Source: Liolophura sinensis (lineage: Eukaryota; Mollusca; Polyplacophora; Chitonida; Chitonidae). Taken from it: DNA of 64,000 bases. Under the pieces are notes generated by a model, which did no database searches, was not told the DNA's origin, and saw only the letters and a list, made by a program, of their open reading frames with translations. A program made the translations under genes and the position numbers. Position 1 is the first letter of the stretch. Each line of letters begins with the position of its first letter. Positions 1 through 12,100 of this stretch are shown piece by piece. The stretch covers positions 4,203,703 to 4,267,702 of the forward strand of contig NC_088301.1 in the NCBI RefSeq assembly GCF_032854445.1, written 5' to 3'.

Positions 1-123
1 AACGACTTCAATGAGGATAATTTAGATTTAAGATTTGAAAGCCAGCTGTTCCATAGCTGTTCCATAGCTTAGGGCCTCACCTGTGGATAGTTTATGGATA
101 AAAGAGATAAATCAGAACGACAA

Positions 124-347
124 TTTACTGCAATTCTTCAACCTTTTCGCTTGTTTGCAATGTGTTTATTCAAGCATATTCTTCAGGAATTCTTCTGTAT
201 TTAACTGATAAACCATACATTTTGTGAAGCCTTGAGTCTGGCCAATCTAAACAGTGTAATTCTGTCTCCAAAATCAAAATACAAATATGCATAAATTACA
301 TTCAAGTTTGCTCTTTCATGTGCGAAAAGGTTGGGGAATTTGGGTAT
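124..347. mobile_element. MITE-like element, copy 1
   Basis: About 220 bp bounded by imperfect terminal inverted repeats. The left end reads CAATTCTTCAACCTTTTCGC, and the right end, reverse-complemented, reads nearly the same (AAATTCCCCAACCTTTTCGC). A second, diverged copy in the same orientation lies at 24082-24293. No coding capacity. Non-autonomous DNA transposon is an inference from the inverted ends and the second copy; no target-site duplication is obvious. Confidence 0.55.
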
Positions 348-1059
348 ACGCTAAAGATTTAACATTGATTACCTTGTGGGATCTCAGTGAACTTTATGAA
401 GCAGGAGTGAAAAGTTATGGGAAGGAAAGTGGGGTTTAAATTCTACAGAGAGTGGTGACGTACACTGAAAAAGCAAATGTTTATCATAACACATTTCTGC
501 AAAAGAATTACAGTGATCAACAAATTAATGCCTTTCAGTAAATATCGGATTCATACATATACTATTTAGAACGTTAAAATGATTCCAAAGTTTCAAAAAG
601 TTATAATTTGATCCGTTTTATACATTTTAGGATATTCATAAACTATTTTGAACGGTTACACGTGCACACACTATAATAAATGTTTACTTTTATCATGTTC
701 ATTGTGTCTTTATTTTTCAAATAAACGTGTATGTGTCATAAATATATTGATTTATTTTATAAATACATGCAGTGTGTTACACATTTACATTCTCGCATTT
801 ATAGTCTAAATGCAATAACTTATGAAGTAAACTGAATGGGTTTATTGCTAAAACGGAGTGATATAAAGTTTTCAGTGAGTATGAGCAACATTAGGAAGTG
901 ATCTATCAGTTGATGGATAAACATGTTTAATTGTTGAAGTATTAAACATGTTACAATTAAACATTAAGCATGTTCATTATATGTTTCAAAGCGATGTTTA
1001 GATGTTAAATGTTTATTTTTTCAGTGTATGGTCGAGTTTTCAGCTAATCAGTCTAATTG

Positions 1060-1480
1060 TTTGTTTTTTTTGTAAGACTTGTAGTGGATACTACGCCTGG
1101 AACAATATGCGACTGCTTTTTAAAACAGGGATCAGAGCTCTGCTCTAACGTCAAAGTTGCGACACATTGTCACACATTTGTTGCCTAGTAATCGTTCGCC
1201 TCGAAGAGATTCAACGCTGATCAGATCATGCCAAAGACTCTTAAAGTGATACTTGCTGCTCCCTCGCTTGGCGCTCAGCACCGAGATGTTAGAGAAATGA
1301 AACAGAACTGGTTGGTTGGTATAAGTAATTCTATACCATTGAATGCAATAAGGGGATTTCTTTCCTTAACCACTGCACATGTGAGTCAATAGATCAGTTG
1401 TTTTAATGCATCTGCGCATATTAAATGCATATAAAACAATTTAAATCAATGAACGCTATCATTAAAGCCCATTTAAGTTT
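1060..1480 (+). repeat. dispersed repeat, copy 1, with SINE-like segment
   Basis: Diverged direct copy of 2660-3130. Shared blocks include 'gcgactgctt', the 'gcgacac...ttgt' segment, 'cgcttggcgctcagcac' and 'caatgaacgct'. Part of it (about 1225-1340) resembles the body of the SINE family seen near 61.7 kb. Non-coding. Confidence 0.5.
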
Positions 1481-2659
1481 CTTACCGTACACAGCGGAAT
1501 GACCTCCGAAGAAAACATTGTCTCTTTGTGCGATTAGGTACATTTCTTCCCAGTTTACATTTCCGAGGAGTGAAACATACGTCACCGGCTCGGCATCACA
1601 GATGCTACTGTCAACCCGTATGCTCTGAGATTTGTCAGTTTGTCATTTATCGGAGCTGTCATCCTTCGATTGGAGAGTGCCTCTTAACTGTGGACTCCAA
1701 ATTTACGTGGACTGACTCGCCTTGGGAAACCGAAATATTCTATCCCGATTTAGACGCTATGATCACTAAGAGACCATACATTTTTATAATTTTTTTTGTA
1801 ATGTTTTTTATTTTATTGTCAGTTTTAGTATTTGTTTGATTTTTGGGGGGTTAGAATATATGTATTGAGCTCATTCAAACGTCTTCTTGTTTCTTTGTTT
1901 GATCTTGTGTAAGGTCTATCGTTGATCTGAGAGATCAACAGGCCAAGTTGTCTCTCATCTTTATTCTCCAATAGTGGTTATCTTACACTGATACCATGGC
2001 AGCGCACTACACTATAGCAAATTTACGCTTACTTTGAACTACGATATCTCTTTAAACTTTCCCTTTTTCTTTTCTTTTAAATTATCCCCAATCTTTGTAG
2101 TCGTGCGTTTTTTTTAAAATACCCTATTATCCTGGGACCAGTATGTTCGAATAACTGAATTAATGTGCAACAGTACACAGTGCGTGAGTAAACTTTACAC
2201 GAATTTGTGCACATGTGAAAATATTTGTCGATGAATTTATTTGGTTGCAATTAATTCAATCAAATAACATAACAAATAGGATGAATTTATAATTTCAAAT
2301 TTGTTTTTTACTTATTGTGGAACAATTCCAAGAAGGGTACTGTTATATGTAGTCCTGATCTTAGAGCACTTCACATATCTGCAATATATCTATAATTGCC
2401 ACGGTAGCTAAGGGCTGTCTTGGCTAAGTGTGTCTCGATGATGAATAGGCGAGTCAGTCCACTTCTTGGATAGCAGCTGCTAGATAAAACAAACTATTCT
2501 GCAATCTCGTAGATTTTCAACGGGTAAGCGCCCTGAACTAAGTCACCAGACTGCGAAGCAACCGCATTGCAGGCTACCCTAATGGCTCGTCGCAATTGCG
2601 ACATTAGGAGACATTATGCGATTGTGACAAAAGGGGATAGCTGGAGATGTTGTTATTAG

Positions 2660-3130
2660 CAGTCTTTTTGTTTTCTGGTGTGGAAGCTACGTCAGGAGCA
2701 ATGTATGCGACTGCTTCGTAAAACGAGCCCAAGAGCTTCCCTCTAATGTCACAAATGCGACACCTTTGTTGCACATTTTCTGGGACTAATAGCGTATAGT
2801 CAGACAGTAACCGCTTCGGTTGCATAACGGTTATAGCGCTCTCCTCGAAGAGTGAGGCACTCGGGATCAAACCATGGTCAGGTCATACCAAAGACTGTTA
2901 AAGTGGTGTATGTGGTTGTCGCGCTTGGCGCTCAGCACTGATTGCTTGGTATTAGTAATTACTTCTATATCCATAACCTACTTCATTTGCCGAGTTTCTC
3001 CACTTGACTACTGCACGTGTGAGACAACAGACGTGATTTTTTTGTTGTTGTTGTATCCGCGTGCACTACACGAGCGTAATACAGTTTAAAACCAATGAAC
3101 GCTCTCATTAACAGCATGTAGAAAGTTGAG
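2660..3130 (+). repeat. dispersed repeat, copy 2, with SINE-like segment
   Basis: Diverged partner of 1060-1480 in direct orientation about 1.6 kb away. It includes 'ggtcataccaaagactgtta' and 'cgcttggcgctcagcac', which also occur in the SINE copy near 61.7 kb. The short open frames on either strand do not look like genes. Confidence 0.5.
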
Positions 3131-4880
3131 AAGGCGTTTTATTATTTTTTTCCTTTCTAAATTCTCCTCACCAGTGGATCTTTCTCTTTTCCTTCGAATA
3201 CATATACTACATAAAGTTATGGCGTGCATACGCCAGGACAATCTAACCCCACATTCTAGCTATGTCATTTCGAAGACTGAGACGGACGAACGAAGTGCCT
3301 AACACATACGAGGACGGAGCACTTGCAGAGATTGCACGGATCTTTGTTGTGCAGCTTGAGGACTGAGCATGCTGTGTTGAACACCCGGTATGTGGATTTG
3401 GAATAAGCCTGATCCTTCAACTTCGGACTATTCCAAGAGGCATACTTGGACCATTTAGTTGTATGTGCCTTAAAATATCTAAACCCACCCTATCTTCGAC
3501 CCTGTCCGTGGAATAAACGTTACTATTGTCCCACCTTTGTATCGCCAATTCGGTTTACAATCCTAAACAGTTAGAACTATGCCTTCTAAGAGCAGAAATA
3601 CAACAAAAATAATAGAAAATAAGAAATAAATGAGTTTTCAGCAATTAGTAGTCGAACCGTACACACATGCAAGCCATACTGAATTCTATTAAAAGTACTG
3701 TGACGAAAGTTACTTCGTCAGAATTATTATTAAATGATTGTAAAATTCAACCACACATAGGATAATTCCGCAGATATGAAAATATTTAAGTATATACTTT
3801 TCCATTATAGATAATATTGGCAAATTAGTACATGAGGTATAGGCCCCTATATTTCCGAGATATCTGAAATGTTACCTATTAGACACATTTGATGGCTGTA
3901 AAAGTAAACTGGATATGCGAATGAGAATTTCATCATTTATACATCAGTGAAATCCCAGTATTTCCTTTACTGATAAAAATAATATCTTCACTAGTTAGAT
4001 GTCACTTTTGTTATTACATTTTGCTATTACACGGCTGGAAACTTTGACCCATGACCCACGACCGTGCACTTCCGGGCAATATATAGTTCGCCAAAAAAAA
4101 AGAGGTAGAAATTCTTCATGTGTTTAATTTACGTAAATATCTATATTGCATTAGCATTAAGCACCTTTGTAGAATGTATAATTACTTACAGACAGCGTTT
4201 AAACCTGTAAAAAGGTTCTGTGAGCGCGGATGTGAACGAAATTGCAGCGCGTATGAATAGAATCCGAAATACCGATAGCACGTTGCTTATTTTTTCACGG
4301 ACGCAACAGATAAACTGATACGCATTTACATACATGTAGAGAAAATGTCAGGATATATAAATAATAAATAGAATTATATCCTGAGAAAACGCGTCTCGTG
4401 GGTTATCATTTCACCTCTCACTCGGACAATATTTATGGTATTCAACCTTCACTGTGCAATATCCTCTATTTTCCTACCTGAGGGCTAGATTCATGGAAAT
4501 TTATTTACCACCTAAAACCATGTGCATTGGAGGAGATCAGTGTATATTAAGGATATTGTATGTAATAGCGTAAGGTTAGATATAACTAAAGGCCTACTTC
4601 AGAATAACCTACCATATCAATATGGTAACATACCGGTATATCTTAGGCCTATATTTGAAGATATTTTATGTACCGGTACATGGGAAATGTTTCTTAGGAT
4701 ATGAAGTAAAAGCCATAATACAACACTAAATAAATAGCAATTTGTGGCCTGTCCCAGCTGAACTACGTACTTCAATGACAATGTTGAACATTTAAAGTAC
4801 TGGAAATGCTGGTAAATGTCAGTAATCACCACATATTAACAAGCATTCAACATACACATTAAATGCCAGTTTTCTTGTAG
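3131..4880. other. intergenic, no gene seen
   Basis: AT-rich sequence without a convincing exon, RNA gene or array. The only visible oddity is a pair of short palindromes (TACCGGTA) around 4631-4680. Confidence 0.6.
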
Positions 4881-5040
4881 TGCCGCTGGCTAAACGGGAA
4901 ATCGTTCGGCCGTTTCCGTAAAGCTCTTCCGTAGAGGACCGACTGTCATTGTTGGGGCCCGTCGTCAAGCTGCAACTTTGAACACGTGACGAAAACAACA
5001 TGGCGGCTAACTAGGCACGATGTTCGGAGTTCTCAGAAAT
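4880..5040 (+). promoter_or_regulatory. candidate TTLL7 promoter and first non-coding exon
   Basis: A locally GC-richer patch with two TTCCG (ETS-like) motifs, an E-box CACGTG at about 4983, and AACATGGCGGC at about 4998, which resembles the YY1 element often found at housekeeping start sites. The ATG in that motif opens a frame that stops after four codons. A usable donor (AAAT|gtgaga) follows at 5041. Assigning it to TTLL7, whose first coding exon is 1.1 kb downstream on the same strand, is inference. Confidence 0.4.
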
Positions 5041-6066
5041 GTGAGATTTATACCTGTCTACGCTATTTCTGTCTTTGTTAGATGCTAGGTGTTGTTACAA
5101 AGATATTGGAGAACATTTAGCAGGTACAGTGTTTGGGGGAATTTTATGACGTAAACTTAAAAAAATTGCTGTAAAGCCTTGTTATCGCCATTGACCTGAA
5201 ACCCAAACTGGGCCAAAGTCACACCGAAGTAAGCGACTGATCCAGCAGTAAACACTGGCAGAAGGGGCAATATGTACAAGTTTATTTTGACCAAATAAAG
5301 TCTTATACTGGACTTCCATTCCTCTTAAGTTTACAGTAAACGTGGAGTTTAAAGGTGAGCTCAGTGAGTGTGATTATTTTCTCTGCTAGTGTTCGTCATA
5401 TCCTAATCATTTGATTTCTGATAGGCTGTGATCCAAACTCCGCCATGGAGACGTACAAACTAGTAGTGCTATCAACACATTAGCAGCTTGTGTACATTTT
5501 TCACAGTTTTAAAGTTCCCTAGTTCAGAGGGGGTGCAAAAGGTATAGTATATCTTGCACAGGCCGATAAAATTACAATGTACAGACTGTACATAATTCTT
5601 AGCAGTAACAATCAAACCAGTGTTTTCATAGACTACTATTATTATGCCAACATCAGAGCTATGTCGTCTACAATGTATATGCTTATATTTGTCACTTGAA
5701 CTTTCAGATTAAAATATGCAGGCTTAATAACGTATAAATAAGACATAATTGATTGTTAATTGGTCATCACTCTTGGGATTGGGAAATTAAGAAGTTTCAT
5801 TCTCTTAAAAGAGGGAAATAATGAAGTAAACTGCAGTGCCATACCTACCCTGGTATTTATTTATTAATTTAATTGTTTGATTTAATAAGTCAATGTTTGC
5901 TGGTTTATATATGTCTTGATGTTTAACCAAGTCCTCACTGCCTAAATTTGTGAAACTTCAAGACTGATACTAAGTGCAAGACAAAACTGATAAGGAAGTA
6001 ATATTTGCTATATAAATCATTCAAGGGGTAGTCCTATATGTACGTTTTTGTATTTCTTTCTCAAAG

Positions 6067-6162
6067 AATGAGTGTGTTATGGCTAAGAAGTTGCCACAAA
6101 TCCTTGCTGCCCAGGGGAGATATTGCTACATGAATCTGTAAGAGACGAAGACTAACATCAAG
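6067..6162 (+). other. probable TTLL7 5' UTR segment with upstream ORFs
   Basis: A pyrimidine-rich acceptor (tttctttctcaaag) ends at 6066. Between it and the TTLL7 start are two short upstream frames, from ATG 6068 (21 codons) and ATG 6079 (20 codons), both closing before the main start. If this segment is in the mRNA, these could dampen translation. That is inference. Confidence 0.35.
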
Positions 6163-9112
6163 ATGTATAGTGCAACAGATCCTGTGAAGAACATGGCTGA
6201 TTATAGAGCAGGACGCCTCCATCCAAGCAGCTCTCTCTCATCAATTGCCTCAGTCGACAGGGGTAATTAATAAGTATTGTATAAGTATCAAATGTTCAGG
6301 TATGAAACATTAGGATTTTTCATCTTGAGACAATTGAGCGAATGGTAGATCTTGTTTTTTGACTGTAGCAGATGTACATTTCTGAACTACAATTCACAGA
6401 TAGCATACATGTTTAACAAAATGTAGAAGATCTACATGTATCAGAGCTCACATAGGAGGTGATGTTTTTAGAATTTGTTTCAGTGGTATTTTACGCCGTA
6501 ATCAAGAATATTTCAGTCATACCATACTAGCCAGCATTATGGTGAGTGGAAGTGGCACATGGTTGCTGAGGTTCCTTTTTAAATGAAGAACTATGAGATA
6601 CAATTTTGGCAGGAAACTTCCTTTAGAATTATTGTACCATAAATATTATGAGTGCTTGAAATGGCCTGAAAAAACAGCCTCGTTCTTTCACCAAATGGCA
6701 CCATATACATGCTTTGTGGAACATTGCACTACTGTATCAGATTCAGTCTGAGTTTAATTCAGTATTGTGAACACATACCAGCAAGCCATGATTCTTTCCT
6801 TATTCCTTTGTATTTGGAATATTCTGAATTCTAGCCTACATGCTGTATACCAATGATGAGTTAGTAGAAATGGTGGGAAAGCTACTTAAACTTGACAGAG
6901 GAGATCTTATATATAGAATCTTGATATATGTTTGAGAAGAGTATTGATTGTTATATGTAGGCTTCATGGATTGTTTTTTGTTTGTTTGTTTAGATTTAAT
7001 ACGGTATATTTGGTATGGTTAACATGCAATTCCATACAGTTACCATTATGAGCACAAGTACGTTGATCTCATGTGCTCAACAGATTATTTTCATATATTA
7101 GCTTTATGTACATGTGTTATGATGGTATGCTGTGTTTTGACAGATCGAGACTTAAAACCATTCAGCCGAGCCATACATCAGGCTAACTCCCCTCCTTATG
7201 ACCCGTACCCTGCCCTGAGATCCATGTACCGACCAGACGTGACAGACGACGGTGACGAGGATAATAAATCATTGTCTCTGAAGAAAAGGCGCAAGAAAAG
7301 AGGACAGATAACAGCCAATTTGAGTGGTACTCGATATGACATAAGTACGTCAAGCTTTTACGTTTCATCATCTTAGCCACGGAGAGTATTAATTAGAAGT
7401 GAAGCAAAGAAGATAGAGATATTCATGCGCTATATGAAAGTCTTTTAATGGTTTGGTTAACACGTGGTAGTTATACCATGTACACTGGGTTGCGGAGGAA
7501 ACCTGTTAAAACAGAATCCTTCTCAGAACTGTGATCTCTGCCTGTCATATTAGTTTTAGAGGAAATTTGTTGAAGCTGACCTGTTTCACAACTGTGCTTT
7601 CCGCTTGTCAGAGTCACAAGCAAATTACCACAAACTAAAAATGATCAAGTAATCAGTCTTGTCAGTATTGAGAAACTATTACGTGTAATAAAACAATTTA
7701 GAACCATCATATTTTCTGTTTATACTTGAGCACCATTTGTGTTTACACAGTATGGCAGCACATGTACTGCTTTTATAATAATTGTGGTTGTCAGCGAGCA
7801 CCTCCACTCCAGCTGACAGCCAACAAATGAATACAGTATCCATCACTTCAATAATTGACTTTTCTCATTGATGTATCAACACGATCTCATGGATTTTGTC
7901 ATTTGGATAATTGACTTTTCTCATCCATGTTCTCAACAAAAGTTAATGGATTTCGCCACTTAGATTATTACCATTGAAAAGCTGGTAGATTATTATTGAC
8001 TTTTCTCATTTGTGTTCTCAACAAAAGCTGATAGATTTTGTCACTTGGATTATTGACTTTTCTCATGGATGTTCTCAACAAAACTGATAGATTTCATCAC
8101 TTCTGTTATTGACTTTTCCCATCCATGTTCTTCACAAAAGTTGATAGATTTTGTCACTTGGATTATTGACTTTTCTCATCTGTGTTCTCAAGGAAAGCTG
8201 CTATATTTCTTCACTTGGATTATTGACTTTTCTCATCTGTGTTCTCAAGGAAAGCTGCTATATTTCTTCACTTGGATTATTGACTTTTCCCATCCATGTT
8301 CTCAACAAAAGCTGATAGATTTTGTCACTTGGATTATTGACTTTTCTCATCTGTGTTCTCAAGAAAAGCTGCTATATTTATTCACTTGGATTATTGAATT
8401 TTTCCCATTCATGTTGTCAAAAAAAGCTGATAGATTTTAACTGCAGAAATACTCACTTACTGTGTTTTTGGCTCTGATTTAGTCCGTCAGATGGTTGAAC
8501 ATCTTGGGTACACTGTAACTAAAGAAGATGATCCCTCCAGGTAAGACTAATTCCATCCTTAACGTGTCATGAAGACTAAAGTAAAAAAAAGTGAAAGATG
8601 TATTACAGAATATATAGTCGATGTTATTATTTAAGGTATGAAGGTATTATGCTGTTTTTGTGTGCTGTAAAATGAGCTTAAATTAAAGTCTTTTGAGATT
8701 GTTTCAGTTTATATTATGTAAATTACTGTTTGTCAAAAAATTATTCATGGGTACAACCTCAGGTATACATTATGCAGAGAAAATGATAAGTAGTGCACTG
8801 TTGAGTGAAAATGCTGACAAGAAGAGGATTTGTTTTCTGATTTGTTTTCATCTCTTTCTTTTTTCTCATTTTCTAATGAAATTTGATTTAGTTCGACATA
8901 CTATGCACCGTAAACCTTCAGAGCAAAACAAAGATTTCCACTTAATTGTGCTTAATATTGAACTGCTTTTGGTTTTGTAGCTTTCTTATTTGGAATGATG
9001 CATTTGTATCAACAGAGAAGATCTCTGAGCTAAAGCCTTTCCAGCATATCAATCATTTCCCTGGAATGGGTGAGGTCACGCGCAAAGACTGCCTGGCCAG
9101 AAATATGACTAA
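6163..9112 (+). CDS. TTLL7: TTLL7 exons 1-4: N-terminus and start of ligase fold
   Basis: Exon 1 (33 codons) is Ser-rich. Exon 2 carries a proline/aspartate stretch, then a basic run (KKRRKKRG) before ITANLSGTRYDI, the typical opening of the TTL fold. Exon 3 (58 bp) continues with IRQMVEHLGYTVTKEDDP. Exon 4 gives LIWNDAFV and then INHFPGMGE and LARNMTK, the conserved TTLL motif that fixes the family. Exon 1 ends phase 1, exon 2 phase 1, exon 3 phase 2 and exon 4 phase 2. Residues are about 1-164 of the model. The junction of exons 1 and 2 is the least certain, since exon 1 has no strongly conserved match; it is supported by phase and by the donor. Confidence 0.85.
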
Positions 9113-12100
9113 GTGAGTTTGTAGTCCATATGTGTTTGTCCATTTTTATTCAGTGTACTTCAATTTATAATGCCTGTTATCCAAGTTTTGGTTGCTTTCT
9201 GCTCTCAGAATATTACAGTAAGTTTATTAAAAGTGAAGTGTCTTGGAGTTGAATTATTAAAAGAAAAGCAGCGGCTGGTGTTTGTAACATCCAGCCAAGT
9301 GAGTCAGCTGTCATATATCAAAGGTTGCAAGTTTATACCCCACTTAATAATGACCCACGATGGATTGCACAATGACTACTGATGTATGCTCATTCGAGAT
9401 CACGTGCCTTTCTACGTGATCCTATGGTACCAGACAAGGCTCTTGTATATATGGGTGCCATCAGCGCAGTGATTTCCCCCAAATTTTGGAGATAATTGTT
9501 GATAGAGGAGTATCAGATATTTAAAGATATTTAAAGTATTTTCTCATTCCTTGTGTCTAAATCTGTATCAATGGTATAAAATCAAGCAACTACCTGCATG
9601 TGAATTAATCGAAAACATCCAAAATAAAAATGAACTATTTACTCACATATTAGCTAATGAGTATTAACTTATTCAACACGAAAGAAGGCATGAAAAGAGA
9701 GTTCTAAAAAGTAATCACGTATGCCAAGGCAAGCGGTGGTATTTCTGTAGATTTAAAGGCAAAGCAGGTCACCGCTCTTCATGCGGCATGTGAGAAAAGA
9801 GATGTCATTAGTCCAATCGACTGGGTATGGTAAAAGTCTTCCATGTCCGCTTATGCGTTGGGTCATCCAGCACACAGTGAAGAACTCACCATAACTATTG
9901 TTGTATCTCATGTGAATTCTGTTATGCAAAATCAAGTGGAAAGTGGGTAAATATATTTAAATTGCCATGGTTGGGCTTGAGGATGGACGGAGATGATAAT
10001 AATACCCAGGGACGCCTGTAAATAGTGCACTGCTCAACACTTCGGTACGTTCACCATCACGTGCAGTTGTTTACATAAAGTGAAAGTATTCATCTCAGAT
10101 CAGGTGACGTAATGCACGAGCCTCTCTTTCGACATCACTGTTGTGAAAAGAATGGCACCCAAGTCTATTAGAGATGTAATCTCAGCGCAGGCAGTAGGTA
10201 CATCTCTATTTTAGAATGGATGTATGGCGTGTCATGTATCAGTTGTGTATAAATCTAAGTTATCTCCCCTTCTAGGATACAGAAGGTGCTGAAAGAGGAG
10301 TATTCATTTTCACCTCTTACCTGGGTGTTACCAGGGGATACCACTGCTCTCATAAATTATGCCAAGGACCTGAAAGCCAAGAAAAAATACAGGACATTTA
10401 TAGTGAAGCCACCAAATGGATCCCAGGGACATGGGTATGCGTGACTTTCATATTTTCAATGGTACCATTTATATAGCACAGTGTAAAGATGATTTGTATT
10501 GATTTGGAAAGCTTTTGAAAAACAAAACAAAACCTGAAAAGTAAAAATAAATAGATCACCGTCTTTCTGAGTTTGCATGAGGAAAATAATGTACAAAATG
10601 TAGACTGTCTATAAGGAAATGTAAATGAATGAATGAATATAACACCACATGGGCAGTATTTCAGCCATATAGTGGCAAAAAAGTGTAAATAATAACTGTA
10701 ATATTTCTCTTCAAGTGAATTGTCCACCTAATGCTGGTCTTTTCAATTTCCTCATTCAGGATTGGTTTGTACAGAAATGTGGAAAAGATCCCTCCAAATG
10801 AACCATACATTGTACAAGAGTACATAGATAAACCCCTGCTGATAGAGGGCTACAAGTTTGATCTGAGGATCTATGTGCTTGTGACCTCATGTGACCCTCT
10901 GCGGATCTTCCTGTATAAGGATGGTTTGGTTCGGCTGAGCACAGAGAAATACCTACCCCCTCAGGAGAATAACCTGGTACGTAGTTACTGTATTCCAGTG
11001 TACCTCAAAGTCTTGACACAGTGAGAAATGGTTTATTCCTGTACACCATGTGGTTCAAATTAGTTTCCAGCTGACACTACTGAGCTTAATCTACACAGTG
11101 GGTCAAAGTAACAGCACAATAATACACACACATGGAACAGACAAAGGTTTCACTTGTTGGTGCCGCCTTAGGTGCTCAGCAAAGGTTTTGAGCAAGGAAA
11201 CATGACTGGTTGGCCCTGTGTTAGTATAATGTGACTGAGTGGGGTGTGATATCCGGTGTGTATGGAAAGATAGCTCAGTGGCGGCAGCAGACAAACTGGA
11301 AGAAGACACACTATATGTACATGTACTCACCTTGTGTCCTCGTTGTCATATGAAAATTGTAAAGTAACGTAAAACCCCAAGCACACATACATTCAAATGT
11401 TTCTGATGGAGGTGTGTAGAGTTATCCCCCTTTCATCTTAAACTAAAGGTCTACTCCAAGATGACAAGATATTGGAGATGAATTAAATTTTGGTGTTGTT
11501 TTTTCATTCGTTCAGAATCGGCTCTTTATGCATCTGACGAACTATTCCATCAACAAGCACAATGAATTTTATGAGAAGGGTTCGACCACCGAAACTGGCA
11601 GCAAGAGATCCATACAATTTTTCAACGATTACCTCAGGCGTAATGACTACGATGTAGTTTTGCTGTGGAAGAACATTTCTGATCTCATAATAAAGACAAT
11701 GGTGGTGTCAATGCCACATGTGCTGCATGCTTACCGCATGTGTCGGCCTGGTGCTACAGCCAACAGCGATAGTGTCTGCTTTGAGGTGCTCGGATTTGAT
11801 GTGATCATAGACCGCAAATTAAGGCCATGGCTGTTAGAGGTATGGCATCTTTTTTATTTAAATTATAAATCTTGTCATTTACAGTACTTGAGAGTTAATC
11901 ATTGCATTTTAACAAGGGCAGGTATATACAAGATTGACAATTATCCACGAAAGATCACTTTAATGTATTGATTTGCCTTTAAATTCACTGAACTAAATAT
12001 ACTAGGAAGTAAAGTTGTTTTTATTTGATGAAAAACAAACAAAAGTTGTGGTATGGATGTTAGTGGTTAATAAGCATACACCGAAAACTTTTATTCAGCA

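Noticed and set aside
8069-8440. 123-codon open frame with repeated Ile-Asp-Phe-Ser-His peptides
   Set aside because: It is a by-product of the 57 bp tandem array in an intron; period is a multiple of three and there is no splice or start support.
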